Source: Micromonospora sp. HNM0581 (GTDB lineage: Bacteria > Actinomycetota > Actinomycetes > Mycobacteriales > Micromonosporaceae). From it: DNA of 64,000 bases. Under the pieces are notes generated by a model, which saw only the letters and a program-made list of their open reading frames with translations, made no database searches and was not told the origin of the DNA. The stretch is from assembly GCF_012726175.1 (NCBI RefSeq), contig NZ_JAASAD010000004.1:222152-286151 (forward strand). The letters run 5' to 3'. How positions within the stretch are numbered: the first letter of the stretch is position 1; every line of letters starts with the position of its first letter. The translations under genes and the position numbers were made by a program. This document shows, piece by piece, positions 1 to 10,282 of this stretch.

Positions 1-409
1 ACAGCGGCCGAGTGTCACCCGGGTTACGTACCTGCCAGCAGACCGGCTGGCCGGTGCCGCCACCGTAGTAGGCCTTGACGAGGAACTGTCCCGAACCCAC
101 CGGCGTCGGCACGAACAACTGCCGCCCCTGATCGTCGTCCACCTCGGCCAACCGGTCGCCGTCGAGCAGGGACAGTCCCGCCTCGAACGCACCGACCCGG
201 ACGATCGTCATTCGACGCTTGCCAGACAGCAACGGGTCCGTCGTCGGCCCGGCTGACGGGGCTGCCGCCGACGGCCCGTCAGCGAGCGGCTGGGCAACCG
301 CTGCGGCCACCGACCCGTCGCCGGATGCCGGAGCCACGTCGTACCCCCCTACCGCGGTACCGGCGAAAATTACCAGGCCCGCAGCGGCGAACCACCTTCC
401 CAGCAACAT
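1..409 (-). CDS. Secreted hypothetical protein, 3' end cut by window edge
   Basis: The first 136 residues are visible, starting at ATG 409-407 behind a good ribosome site (GGGAGGAAT). Residues 1-20 form a signal-peptide-like stretch (MLLGRWFAAAGLVIFAGTAV). A low-complexity Ala/Pro/Ser/Gly region follows, then a folded part with RMTIVRVGAFEAG and GQPVCWQVRN. No stop codon is reached before the edge, so the C-terminus is missing. I do not recognise the family; an exported protein is the only supportable statement. The next gene (583-996) is on the same strand but is separated by about 170 bp. Confidence 0.7.
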   Translation of the reverse strand, partial: MLLGRWFAAAGLVIFAGTAVGGYDVAPASGDGSVAAAVAQPLADGPSAAAPSAGPTTDPLLSGKRRMTIVRVGAFEAGLSLLDGDRLAEVDDDQGRQLFVPTPVGSGQFLVKAYYGGGTGQPVCWQVRNPGDTRPL

Positions 410-582
410 GATTCCTCCCGAACTGGTCGACACCGGAGCCAACCGCCGGATGGCGGGTGATCCTCGGTCGGTTCAGCGGGATGACGCGTAGGGGCTGGAG
501 CAGGTTTCACGGTTCCATCGAGATTCTCGCGTCGGCGTGACCTACCGGGGCTGGCACCGTTTCGGCGCGGCGGGGCCGGTCG

Positions 583-996
583 TCAGGTCAGCCTGATCAG
601 ACGCATGCCGGTGCGGATCAGGACCACGGCACCTCCGGCGGCCATGACCAGACCGATGCCGGGCATCAGTTGCCCCCAGGCGCCGGTGCTGGCACTGAGG
701 CTGACCAGGCGGGCCACCTGCCATCCGACGATGGCGGCGACGACCAGTCCGGGGATCATGCTGTGCGCGACCGCCACCTTTCGGTACGGCAGCAGGGCAC
801 CGGCGACGGCCAGGAACGCCATGCTCAGCGTCCAGAGACCCGGGCCCGCCGCACCGGAGAGCGACCCGAACGGCGTGATGACCCAGGGCAGCAGCGAGCC
901 GACGAGCGCGAGCACGCCGCCGACGATCATGCCGAGGCTGCCGGCGTGGAGGACCCGTCGGCGTACCGGGGCGGCGGTGGATGCGGTGTCGGCCAT
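583..996 (-). CDS. Small integral membrane protein, unknown function
   Basis: A 137-aa protein with four probable membrane helices: about residues 20-40, 52-70, 76-95 and 108-128, with short polar loops. No catalytic motif is visible and the function is unknown. The ATG at 996 lies 6 nt downstream of a -10 hexamer TAGCAT (1003-1008) with no Shine-Dalgarno, which fits a leaderless transcript and supports this start. Confidence 0.75.
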   Translation of the reverse strand: MADTASTAAPVRRRVLHAGSLGMIVGGVLALVGSLLPWVITPFGSLSGAAGPGLWTLSMAFLAVAGALLPYRKVAVAHSMIPGLVVAAIVGWQVARLVSLSASTGAWGQLMPGIGLVMAAGGAVVLIRTGMRLIRLT

Positions 997-1002
997 GCCC
1001 GG

Positions 1003-1008
1003 ATGCTA
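1003..1008 (-). promoter_or_regulatory. -10 element for leaderless membrane-protein gene
   Basis: TAGCAT on the minus strand, 6 nt before the ATG at 996. It matches the actinobacterial TANNNT -10, and there is no ribosome site in between. Confidence 0.5.
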
Positions 1009-1388
1009 GGTGCTCGACACCGCTGACCGAACGGGCAGATCGGTAAGCGGTCGGGCGTCATCGGTGGGCGGCCGAGCCAGGTCCGCGAAAAACCCGAATC
1101 GGGACGAGTCTCCACCACGGTCCGGGTCGCTCGACCGTTCGCGGAGTCCAACGGACCGCTCAGCGACCCGAGCGGTACCTGACCGGATCAACTCTTGCCT
1201 GACCAGGCTGCATCACGTTCGCTTCCCCACAACCAAGGTGTGACCGACCGCACAACCATGTCGAGCAGTACGGCGACGCGGCCGTACGGATCGGGCCACG
1301 ACACCAGCACCGCGTCACCACCACCGGGCGCCGTGTCCTAGACCCCTCGCCGGATCCGCCGGTTTCATACCGACTAGGAGGCTCCAGA
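1009..1388. other. Non-coding gap before the symporter operon
   Basis: About 380 bp between the divergent membrane-protein gene and the symporter operon. I see no convincing gene, repeat or terminator. The only clear element is the ribosome site AGGAGG at 1377-1382, which serves the DUF4212 gene. The symporter promoter is presumably here but I could not place it. Confidence 0.5.
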
Positions 1389-1738
1389 ATGACCGAGGTA
1401 ACCCCCGACAAGGAGACCCGCGGCGGTGAACCGCCACCGTCGGCACCACCGCCGACGTTCCCATCGGACAACGGTTGGCGGAAGGAATACTGGAGCCGCA
1501 ACCTGCGGCTCATGGTCATTCTCCTGGCCGTCTGGTTCGTCGTCTCGTTCGGCTTCGGCATTCTGCTCGTCGAACCGCTCAACAACATCGCCGTCGCCGG
1601 ATTCCCACTCGGCTTCTGGTTCGCCCAGCAGGGATCGATATACGTATTCGTAATTCTGATCTTCGTGTACGCGAAGATGATGGATCGACTCGACAACCAG
1701 TTCGGCGTCGACGAGCAGGAGACCGAGAGGGCTGGCTC

Positions 1739-1742
<4 letters not shown>
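1389..1742 (+). CDS. DUF4212 family small subunit of sodium:solute symporter
   Basis: A 117-aa protein with a Pro-rich N-terminus (about 1-30), the block YWSRNLRLM just before the first helix, and two membrane helices (about 40-60 and 78-98) around PLGFWFAQQGSIYVFV. This is the layout of DUF4212 proteins, which accompany VC_2705-type solute:sodium symporters. The start has a clear AGGAGG site. Its TGA overlaps the next gene's ATG (ATGA at 1739-1742), so the two are translationally coupled. It is probably a membrane accessory subunit of the transporter. Confidence 0.88.
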
Positions 1743-3418
<1,676 letters not shown>

Positions 3419-3450
3419 GCGACCTCCGAGTCGACGAGGCGCGGTCGCCA

Positions 3451-3471
3451 GTCCCACCTCGACGGTGGGAC
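3451..3471 (+). terminator. Hairpin terminator after the symporter
   Basis: GTCCCACC-TCGAC-GGTGGGAC gives an 8-bp perfect stem. Four more pairs flank it (CGCC/GGCG) after one mismatch. It lies about 30 bp past the symporter stop, in a convergent gap with katE. Confidence 0.6.
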
Positions 3472-3586
3472 CGGCGATCGGCCGTGCGGGAGCGCACGGA
3501 CGTCAGCTGCCTTACTGCCCGACGGTCGGCAATCAGGTCGCCACCCGCTGAGGGCGGCGACCAGCTGCGATCCGTGGGGCTGCGAT

Positions 3587-3627
3587 CGTGGTCCGTGCGG
3601 GCTCTGGCCGGGCGCACACGGACCACG
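3587..3627 (-). terminator. Hairpin terminator after katE
   Basis: CGTGGTCCGTG (3587-3597) pairs perfectly with CACGGACCACG (3617-3627) across a 19-nt loop, about 20 bp beyond the katE stop on the minus strand. The convergent gap therefore holds one hairpin for each gene. Confidence 0.55.
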
Positions 3628-3648
3628 ACGTAAAGCTGCGGGTCGAGG

Positions 3649-5910
3649 TCATCCGACCCTGGCGGGGAACCTCTCCCACGTCCGGTGGGCGGCCATCAGC
3701 TGCTGGACAGCGGCCAGGACATCGGTTGCGGAGTCCCCGGTCACCACCCCTGGCGTGTCGGTGACGCCGGCCTGTTCCAGCACAGTGGTGCCGGCACCCC
3801 ACGCGCCGACGGCCTTGGCGTGTCGCCAACACTCCTCGACCATCAGCGACACCCGGGGGTCGATGGTGGTGGCGCCGGCCGCGCCCGCCGTGGCCTGGCG
3901 GGTCGGCGACGCGTCCGGTGCCGGCGCGGGTGCCGAGGCGAGCAGGAGCGCGTCGAGTTCGACCGAGCGGCCGGTGGCGAAGCTCCGTTGCGCGGGCAGG
4001 TCGCCGATCGTTCCGCCGTGCGGCGCGATCAGCAGCGGCACCATCCCCGCGGCGACGGCCGCCTCACGGACGACACGGACACTGTCGACGTCGACCTCGG
4101 TGTCGACCACGATGCCGATCGTCCGGCCCGCGGTCGGCCACTGCCGACCCACCTGGGACAGCGCGGGGCTGGGTTCGACGTCGGCCACCGGCGCCGTCGG
4201 CTCCGGTGCGGGCAGGCCGAGGCCGGTGGCGACCTGGGCGCAGAGCACCGGGTCTATGTTCGCCAGGCACTGGAGCTGCCGTTGCCTGATCGCCTGGTGG
4301 TAGCACTTGCCCAACTCGAAGGTGTACGCCCGGACGATGTGTTCCCGCTCGACCGGGGACATGCTCGACCAGAACAGGCGGGCCTGGCTGAAGTGGTCGT
4401 CGAACGATGCCGGACTGGCGCGTACCTTGGGCGCCTGGGCGACCTGCACCGGCACGTCGACGAACGGGTGGTCCTCGTCGCCGGCCGGGAACGGGTTGCC
4501 ACCGTCGAGGGAGTTCGGCCGGTAGGGAGCCACACCCGCGTGGACGGCCTGCTGGTGGAAGCCGTCCCTGAGCATGTCGTTGACCGGGGCGTGGGGCCGG
4601 TTGATCGGGATCTGCGCGAAGTTCGGCCCGCCCAGCCGGGTCAGCTGCGTGTCGACGTACGAGAAGAGCCGGCCCTGCAGCAGCGGGTCGTTCGTGACGT
4701 CGATGCCTGGCGGTAGGTGACCCACGTGGAAGGCGACCTGCTCGCTTTCGGCGAAGAAGTTCGTCGGAGTGCGGTTCAGCGTCAGTTTGCCGACCGGCTG
4801 CACCGGGGCGAGTTCCTCCGGCACGAACTTCGTCGGGTCGAGCAGGTCGATGCCGGCGAAGGTCTCCTCCGGGGTGTCGGGGAAGACCTGGAGGCCGAGT
4901 TCCCACTCGGGGAACGCTCCGGCCTCGATGGCGTCGTAGAGGTCACGCCGGTGAAAGTCCGGGTCGATGCCGCCGAGCAGTTGGGCCTCCTCCCAGACCA
5001 GCGAGTGCACGCCCAGCTTCGGCTTCCAGTGGAACTTGGCCAACGCCGTCTCGCCGGCGGCGTTGACCAGCCGGAAGGTGTGCACGCCGAAGCCCTCCAT
5101 CGTCCGGTAGGAGCGCGGGATGCCCCGGTCGGACATGTTCCACATGGTGTGGTGCTGTGCCTCGGTGTGCAGCGAGACGAAGTCCCAGAAGGTGTCGTGC
5201 GCGCTCTGCGCCTGCGGGATCTCCCGGTCGGGGTGCGGCTTGCCGGCATGGATGATGTCCGGAAACTTGATCGCGTCCTGGATGAAGAAGACCGGCATGT
5301 TGTTGCCGACCAGGTCGAAGGTGCCCTCGTCGGTGTAGAACTTCGTGGCGAAGCCCCGGGTGTCACGCACGGTGTCCGCCGAGCCGCGGGAGCCGAGGAC
5401 GGTGGAGAAGCGGACGAAGACCTCGGTGGTGCGCCCTTTCTTGAGGAAGTCCGCCCGGGTGACCGCCTCGGCGGTGCCGTACGCGGTGAACTCACCGTGA
5501 GCGCCCGCGCCCCGAGCGTGCACCACCCGCTCGGGGATTCGCTCGTGGTCGAAGTGGGTGATCTTCTCCCGCAGGTGGTGGTCCTGAAGTAGGACCGGCC
5601 CGCGGGGGCCAGCCTTCAGCGAGTGGTCGGTGTCGCGTAGTCGTGCGCCCTGCGCGGTGGTGAGGAAGGCACCCTGCTGGCCGTTGGCGGTGGCCGGCGC
5701 CCCGGTCTCGGCGCCGGTCGGGGTACGGGTCTGCGGGGCGCCCTGCTCGGGCTTCGGTGGCAGTGGCTCATGCGGCGTCGCCGGCTCGTCGAGCGGCGGC
5801 GGTGCGCTGCCCGGCGCACCGGGCACCTGCGGGGTGAGGGCGTCGGTCACCTTCTCAGCCACAGCCTCCACGGCTTCCTTTACCGCCTTGGCGGAGTTTC
5901 GGGCATTCAT
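3649..5910 (-). CDS. katE: Catalase HPII-type (large subunit, KatE)
   Basis: A 753-aa long-form monofunctional haem catalase that disproportionates hydrogen peroxide. The N-terminal extension (about 1-85) is Pro/Ala-rich. The catalase core follows, with the catalytic-His motif RVVHARGAGAHGEF (His about 131), distal Asn in LVGNNMPVFF (about 203), and proximal haem-ligand Tyr in RLFSYVDTQ (Tyr about 418). The last about 150 residues, from RTIGIVVDTEVD, form the DJ-1/PfpI-like domain found only in HPII-type enzymes. Start ATG 5910 has a ribosome site (GGGAGG) 12 nt upstream. Single gene, convergent with the symporter and divergent from the 6107 gene. Confidence 0.95.
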   Translation of the reverse strand: MNARNSAKAVKEAVEAVAEKVTDALTPQVPGAPGSAPPPLDEPATPHEPLPPKPEQGAPQTRTPTGAETGAPATANGQQGAFLTTAQGARLRDTDHSLKAGPRGPVLLQDHHLREKITHFDHERIPERVVHARGAGAHGEFTAYGTAEAVTRADFLKKGRTTEVFVRFSTVLGSRGSADTVRDTRGFATKFYTDEGTFDLVGNNMPVFFIQDAIKFPDIIHAGKPHPDREIPQAQSAHDTFWDFVSLHTEAQHHTMWNMSDRGIPRSYRTMEGFGVHTFRLVNAAGETALAKFHWKPKLGVHSLVWEEAQLLGGIDPDFHRRDLYDAIEAGAFPEWELGLQVFPDTPEETFAGIDLLDPTKFVPEELAPVQPVGKLTLNRTPTNFFAESEQVAFHVGHLPPGIDVTNDPLLQGRLFSYVDTQLTRLGGPNFAQIPINRPHAPVNDMLRDGFHQQAVHAGVAPYRPNSLDGGNPFPAGDEDHPFVDVPVQVAQAPKVRASPASFDDHFSQARLFWSSMSPVEREHIVRAYTFELGKCYHQAIRQRQLQCLANIDPVLCAQVATGLGLPAPEPTAPVADVEPSPALSQVGRQWPTAGRTIGIVVDTEVDVDSVRVVREAAVAAGMVPLLIAPHGGTIGDLPAQRSFATGRSVELDALLLASAPAPAPDASPTRQATAGAAGATTIDPRVSLMVEECWRHAKAVGAWGAGTTVLEQAGVTDTPGVVTGDSATDVLAAVQQLMAAHRTWERFPARVG

Positions 5911-6106
5911 TTCGACGGATACCTCCCGGGAGACCGAAGCCAGTTGTCAAGGCGGTACCCAGGGTGGACCGCGCAAAACGGGTCGAACCGAAGAAGCGTC
6001 GGCCTGACCGGGCAGGGCGGCTGCCAGCGTTGACACCGCCGACAGCGGCATGATCTGCTCATAAGGTAGCGATAACGACAACCGTGATCGTTTGTCGAGG
6101 AGGAAC

Positions 6107-6499
6107 ATGTCTCTCACCGTGCCACCGAGCCTGCTGCGGGCCGCCGAATCCGGTCCCGTCGACGACGAGGAGTTCGTGGCCTGCGTCCGTGAGTCGCTGC
6201 CATACGCCTGGCAGACCGTCAGCAGGGTGGCCTCGGAACTGGCGTCCTCCGACGCCGAGTTCGCCGACAACCAGGTGCCGCCGCCCAGCGAGGCGGAGCG
6301 GGGCCAGCTGCTGCGCGCGTTGGCCAGTGACGCGATCCGCTCCAGCCTGGAGCGTCACTTCGGCGTCAAACTCGCGTTCCAGAACTGCCACCGGATCGCG
6401 GCGTTCCGACCGGCAGCCGTGGACTCCGACACCTACCGCCGGTTCATCTCCGTGCGCGGCCAACTGCTCAACCAGTCCCCCGAGTTGCGTGACTGCTGA
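6107..6499 (+). CDS. SCO5389-like small conserved protein, unknown function
   Basis: A 130-aa soluble acidic protein (MSLTVPPSLLRAAESG...LNQSPELRDC) without membrane segments. It resembles, from memory, a conserved actinobacterial family named after Streptomyces SCO5389. Start at ATG 6107 is set by GAGGAGGAAC just upstream; a TTG at 6092 in the same frame lacks a ribosome site. The gene's end overlaps the GTG of the LLM oxidoreductase by 11 nt, so the two are coupled. Function unknown; the cassette suggests a role linked to the flavin/F420 enzyme. Confidence 0.8.
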   Translation: MSLTVPPSLLRAAESGPVDDEEFVACVRESLPYAWQTVSRVASELASSDAEFADNQVPPPSEAERGQLLRALASDAIRSSLERHFGVKLAFQNCHRIAAFRPAAVDSDTYRRFISVRGQLLNQSPELRDC

Positions 6500-7634
6500 T
6501 CCGAGCGGGATCCGGCGAGCCGGTCGGGGCGTACGCGCGCACCTGTTCCTGCTCGCCGGACAACGCCCCGGCGACTCGCACGCCGAGGCGCTGGCGACCG
6601 CCCACCGCTACGGCCGTGCGGCGGAGGCCGCCGGCTTCGCCGGGGTCTGGATCGCCGAGCACCACTTCATCTCCTACGGGGTGTGTCCATCGGCGATCAC
6701 CTTCGCCGCACACCTGCTCGGCGCGACCCGCCGCATCGAGGTAGGTACCGCCGCGTGCATCCTGTCCAACCGGCACCCGGTGGCCCTGGGTGAGGAGGCG
6801 GCGCTACTGCACGAGCTTTCCGGCGGCCGGTTCCGGCTCGGTGTCGGCCGCGGCGGGCCCTGGGTCGACCTCGAGGTCTTCGGCACCGGGACGGAACGGT
6901 TCACGCACGGTTTCCACGACTCGCTGGAGCTGTTGGCCCGCTGGCTGTCCGGGCAACCGACGGTCGCGGGGAACGACCGGTTCCCGTTCCGCGAGGTGCC
7001 GGTGGTGCCGCGTCCGCCCCACCGGCTGCCGGTCTGGGTCGCGGCGACCTCGACCGCCACCGTCGATCTCGCCGCCCGGCACGGCATGCCGTTGCTGCTC
7101 GGCCTGCACGCCGACCTCACCGAGAAGGTGGAGTTGCTCGACCGCTACACCGCGACGGCCAAGGCGCACGGCTACGACCCGGCGAGCATCGATCATGCCA
7201 GCGCCCATCTCGCCCAGGTGGCCGAGACCGACGCCGCTGCGGCGAGCGTGGTCTCCCGCGGGCTCCCGCCGCTGCTGGCCGGCACCCGGGAGTACGTCCG
7301 TCTGGACGGCGAACCGGCGGGGAACCGTGACCCGGCCGGCTACGTCGAGCATCTGATCGCCATCCATCCGGTGGGCACGCCCGGCCGGTGCCGGGAGGCC
7401 GTCGCGAGGGCGGCGGCACTGCCCGGCGTACGCCATCTGCTGTTCATGGTGGAAGCCGGCGGCGGATCCGAGGCCGGTCTGACGAACATCCACCGACTGG
7501 CCACCGAGGTGCTCGAGCTCGCTCCGGACGACAGTCGGCAACAAGACCCGCCGACACCGACGGGCCGGGCGGGTTCGTCACCGAGCGCAACAGCGACCCG
7601 CTACCATGCGTTCCATGGAAACGGTTACCGTTAG
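6489..7634 (+). CDS. LLM-class flavin/F420-dependent oxidoreductase
   Basis: A 381-aa luciferase-like TIM-barrel protein. Typical blocks are AEAAGFAGVWIAEHHF near residue 55, EVGTAACILSNRHPVALGEE near 85, GGRFRLGVGRG near 115 and PVWVAATS near 180. The GTG at 6489 overlaps the preceding stop, which supports it as the start; upstream residues in this frame are the antisense-like shadow of the 6107 gene. The C-terminal about 40 residues are low-complexity (Pro/Thr/Ser/Arg) and overlap regulatory sequence for the next gene, so the natural stop may be non-conserved. It belongs to the oxidoreductase superfamily that uses FMN or F420; the substrate is unknown. Confidence 0.85.
   Translation: MTADPSGIRRAGRGVRAHLFLLAGQRPGDSHAEALATAHRYGRAAEAAGFAGVWIAEHHFISYGVCPSAITFAAHLLGATRRIEVGTAACILSNRHPVALGEEAALLHELSGGRFRLGVGRGGPWVDLEVFGTGTERFTHGFHDSLELLARWLSGQPTVAGNDRFPFREVPVVPRPPHRLPVWVAATSTATVDLAARHGMPLLLGLHADLTEKVELLDRYTATAKAHGYDPASIDHASAHLAQVAETDAAAASVVSRGLPPLLAGTREYVRLDGEPAGNRDPAGYVEHLIAIHPVGTPGRCREAVARAAALPGVRHLLFMVEAGGGSEAGLTNIHRLATEVLELAPDDSRQQDPPTPTGRAGSSPSATATRYHAFHGNGYR
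7602..7607 (+). promoter_or_regulatory. -10 element driving a 14-codon mini-ORF
   Basis: TACCAT lies 7 nt before ATG 7615, the geometry of a leaderless promoter. It is inside the 3' end of the LLM gene. Two palindromes follow at once: TTCCATGGAA (7611-7620) and AACGGTTACCGTT (7620-7632), which could be a repressor site over the start of transcription. Confidence 0.45.
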
Positions 7635-7659
7635 CAACTGGGCGGAGGGGTACCGATGA
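7615..7659 (+). CDS. Putative 14-aa leaderless leader peptide
   Basis: ATG 7615 encodes METVTVSNWAEGYR and its TGA overlaps the ATG of the CooC-like gene (ATGA at 7656-7659). It follows a TANNNT -10 with a 7-nt spacer. The arrangement looks like a leader peptide that couples translation to the ATPase gene. The peptide has no recognisable family, and its reality depends on transcript mapping. Confidence 0.35.
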   Translation: METVTVSNWAEGYR

Positions 7660-8627
7660 AGGTCGCCTTCGTCGGCAAGGGTGGCAGTGGCAAGACCACC
7701 CTCGCCGCGCTCCTCGCCCGCCACCTCACCGCCGAGGGGCGCCCGGTGCTGGCCATCGACGCCGACATCAACCAGCACCTCGCGGTAGCCCTCGGTGGTT
7801 CGGCCGCCGTGAGCACGGCACGACCGTTGAGTGAGCGCCTACCGGCGATCAAGGAATACCTGCGCGGTGACAATCCGCGCATACGTTCGGCGACGGAGAT
7901 GGTGAAGACCACCCCACCGGGACAGGGCTCCCGATTACTGCGGGTGGCGGAGGAGAACCCGATCTACAGGGAGTGCGTCGCCGCCGTCGGCGGTGTGCGC
8001 CTGGCGGCGACCGGTGAGTTCAATGCCGAGGATCTGGGGGTGGCCTGCTACCACTCCAAGGTCGGCGCGGTGGAGCTGATGCTCAACCACCTGCTCGACG
8101 GGCCCGGCGAATACGTGGTGGTGGACATGACCGCCGGTGCCGACTCGTTCGCCTCGGGGCTGTTCACCCGGTTCGACCGAACCTTCCTGGTCTGCGAACC
8201 GACCGTGCGCAGTGTCGGTGTCTACCGCCAGTACGCCGGCTATGCGCGCGACTACGGGGTGGCCCTGTCGGTGATCGGCAACAAGGTCGAGGATGCCAGC
8301 GACGTGGATTTCCTGCACGAGCACGTCGGCGCGGACCTGCTCGGCTGGATGAGCCGATCGGCGTACGTGCGCCGCGCCGAGCGGGGCACGGTCGGCCCGT
8401 TGCACGACCTTGAGGAGGCCAATCGGGCCGTGCTGGGTCTAATGGCCGATGCCGTCGACGGCACCACGCAGGACTGGTCGGCGTTCACCCGGTGGGCCCA
8501 CGAGTTCCACCGACGCAACGCCGAGGCCTGGGCCAACGATCGCACCGGCGTCGACCTCACCGCACAGATCGACCGGGACTTCCACATGGGGCCGACCGCT
8601 CTCGTCGGCGCCGCAGCAACTGCCTGA
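7656..8627 (+). CDS. CooC/ParA-like P-loop ATPase
   Basis: A 323-aa protein starting with a deviant Walker A motif, VAFVGKGGSGKTT (residues 3-15), then VLAIDADINQHLAVALGG (switch region, Walker A' Asp). Later blocks are EYVVVDMTAGADSFASG (Walker B-type) and LSVIGNKVED (base recognition). This is the MinD/ParA/CooC superfamily; closest in style are CooC carbon monoxide dehydrogenase nickel-insertion ATPases, but no CODH or nickel gene is in the window. It has its own ribosome site (GGAGGGG). It ends before a strong terminator at 8642. It probably acts in loading a cofactor or remodelling a partner; the partner is unknown. Confidence 0.85.
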   Translation: MKVAFVGKGGSGKTTLAALLARHLTAEGRPVLAIDADINQHLAVALGGSAAVSTARPLSERLPAIKEYLRGDNPRIRSATEMVKTTPPGQGSRLLRVAEENPIYRECVAAVGGVRLAATGEFNAEDLGVACYHSKVGAVELMLNHLLDGPGEYVVVDMTAGADSFASGLFTRFDRTFLVCEPTVRSVGVYRQYAGYARDYGVALSVIGNKVEDASDVDFLHEHVGADLLGWMSRSAYVRRAERGTVGPLHDLEEANRAVLGLMADAVDGTTQDWSAFTRWAHEFHRRNAEAWANDRTGVDLTAQIDRDFHMGPTALVGAAATA

Positions 8628-8641
8628 ACCGTCGTCGACGG

Positions 8642-8681
8642 CACCGCTGCCGGGCCACCGATCCCGGGCCCGGCAGCGGTG
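8642..8681 (+). terminator. Strong terminator after the CooC-like gene
   Basis: CACCGCTGCCGGGCC (8642-8656) pairs perfectly over 15 bp with 8667-8681 across a 10-nt loop, followed by a T-rich stretch (GTTTGTT). It closes the 6107-8627 cassette. Confidence 0.85.
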
Positions 8682-8763
8682 ACCGCGTTTGTTCCAACCT
8701 GGTTAACGTCACCTGCTGCCCACCCGACAGGTCTGGTGCTGATCGCGACATCTTGCGACGCTG

Positions 8764-10173
8764 GTGATCGTGTATGACTACGATCTGTTGGTGCTGGGCT
8801 CCGGGCCCAGCGGTCAGAAGGCCGCCATCGCCGCCGCGAAGCTGGGCCGGCGGGTCGGCCTGGTGGAGCGGCGCGACATGCTCGGCGGGGTGTGCATCAA
8901 CACCGGAACCGTGCCGTCCAAGACCCTGCGGGAGGCGGTGCTCTACCTGACCGGCCTCAGCCAGCGAGACCTGTACGGAAGTAGCTACCGGGTGAAGGAC
9001 GAGATCACGGTCAGTGACCTGACCGCTCGGACCCAGCACGTCATCAACCGGCAGACCGACGTCATCCGGAACCAACTGGCCCGTAACCGGGTCACGGTGA
9101 TCACCGGCACCGGGCGTTTCGCCGACGCTCACTCCGTCTGGGTCGACAGTGACTCCGGACGCGAAACCCGAGTCACCTTCGGGCACGCCGTCATCGCCGC
9201 CGGCACCCGCCCGGCCCGACCCGAGAGCGTCGACTTCGACGACCGGACCATCGTGGACTCCGACGGTGTCATCAACCTCAGGGCCGTGCCGCGCAGCATG
9301 GTGGTGGTCGGTGCGGGCGTGATCGGCATGGAGTACGCCTCGATGTTCGCCGCGCTCGGCACGAAGGTCACGGTGGTGGAACGCCGAGACCGAATGCTCG
9401 ACTTCTGCGACGAGGAGGTCGTCGAGTCGCTCAAATACCACCTGCGGGACCTGTCGGTCACGTTCCGCTTCGGCGAGGAGGTGGCCTCGGTCGAGAAACA
9501 CCAGACCGCCGCCTTGTGCATCCTCAAGAGCGGCAAGAAGATCGTCGCGGACACGGTGATGTACTCGGCCGGCCGGCAGGGGCAGACCGACGGGCTGGAC
9601 CTGGCCGCCGCCGGGCTGACCGCGGACCGACGCGGTCGCATCGAAGTCGACGCGAACTACCGCACCGCGGTGCCGAACATCTACGCCGTCGGCGACGTGA
9701 TCGGTTTCCCCGCGCTGGCTTCGACGTCGATGGAGCAGGGACGGTTGGCCGCGCAGCATGCCTGCGGCGAGCCGGACCGACCGATGCACGAGTTGCAGCC
9801 GATCGGCATCTACACCATCCCGGAGATCAGTTTCGTCGGAAAGACCGAGGAGGAACTGACCGACAGCGCCACCCCGTTCGAGGTGGGCATCGCCCGCTAC
9901 CGCGAGCTGGCACGGGGTCAGATCGTGGGTGACTCGTACGGAATGTTGAAACTGCTCGTCTCACCCGAGGACGGCCGCCTGCTCGGCGTGCACGTGTTCG
10001 GCACCGGGGCCACCGAGATCGTGCACATCGGACAGACCGTGATGGGCTGCGGCGGAACCGTCGACTATCTGGTCGACACGGTGTTCAACTACCCGACCCT
10101 GGCCGAGGCGTACAAGGTGGCGGCCCTGGACGCGTCCAACAAGATCCGTAACATAACCCGGATCGACGGCTGA
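8764..10173 (+). CDS. sthA: Soluble Si-specific NAD(P)+ transhydrogenase
   Basis: A 469-aa FAD-dependent class I disulfide-reductase fold. Motifs are [15 protein letters not shown] (FAD, about 10-24), [19 protein letters not shown] (about 40), [19 protein letters not shown] (NAD(P), about 180) and [12 protein letters not shown] (second FAD motif, about 310). Only one cysteine remains where disulfide reductases have CxxxxC, which is the hallmark of SthA: it exchanges hydride between NADPH and NAD+ instead of reducing disulfides. The GTG start at 8764 has a poor ribosome site, and GTG 8770 is the alternative. It sits next to the glyoxylate-shunt genes, consistent with redox balancing during growth on acetate-type carbon. 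Confidence 0.92.
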   Translation: MIVYDYDLLVLGSGPSGQKAAIAAAKLGRRVGLVERRDMLGGVCINTGTVPSKTLREAVLYLTGLSQRDLYGSSYRVKDEITVSDLTARTQHVINRQTDVIRNQLARNRVTVITGTGRFADAHSVWVDSDSGRETRVTFGHAVIAAGTRPARPESVDFDDRTIVDSDGVINLRAVPRSMVVVGAGVIGMEYASMFAALGTKVTVVERRDRMLDFCDEEVVESLKYHLRDLSVTFRFGEEVASVEKHQTAALCILKSGKKIVADTVMYSAGRQGQTDGLDLAAAGLTADRRGRIEVDANYRTAVPNIYAVGDVIGFPALASTSMEQGRLAAQHACGEPDRPMHELQPIGIYTIPEISFVGKTEEELTDSATPFEVGIARYRELARGQIVGDSYGMLKLLVSPEDGRLLGVHVFGTGATEIVHIGQTVMGCGGTVDYLVDTVFNYPTLAEAYKVAALDASNKIRNITRIDG

Positions 10174-10235
10174 CGTCCTCACCGCAGGCGTTAGCGGGAC
10201 CGAGCCGCGGGCGGGGCATCGCGTTCGCGGCGTTC

Positions 10236-10272
10236 GCGGCCCCCGGTCGAGCCCGTGTCGACCGGGGGCCGC
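10236..10272. terminator. Bidirectional terminator between sthA and aceB
   Basis: GCGGCCCCCGGTCGA (10236-10250) pairs perfectly over 15 bp with 10258-10272 across a 7-nt loop, in the gap between convergent sthA and aceB. Confidence 0.85.
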
Positions 10273-10282
10273 GACCGGGGAT

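Noticed and set aside
6084..6488. N-terminal extension of the LLM oxidoreductase
   Set aside because: This part of the frame overlaps the 6107 gene in another frame and gives Arg/Pro-rich shadow sequence; the GTG 6489 start fits the fold.
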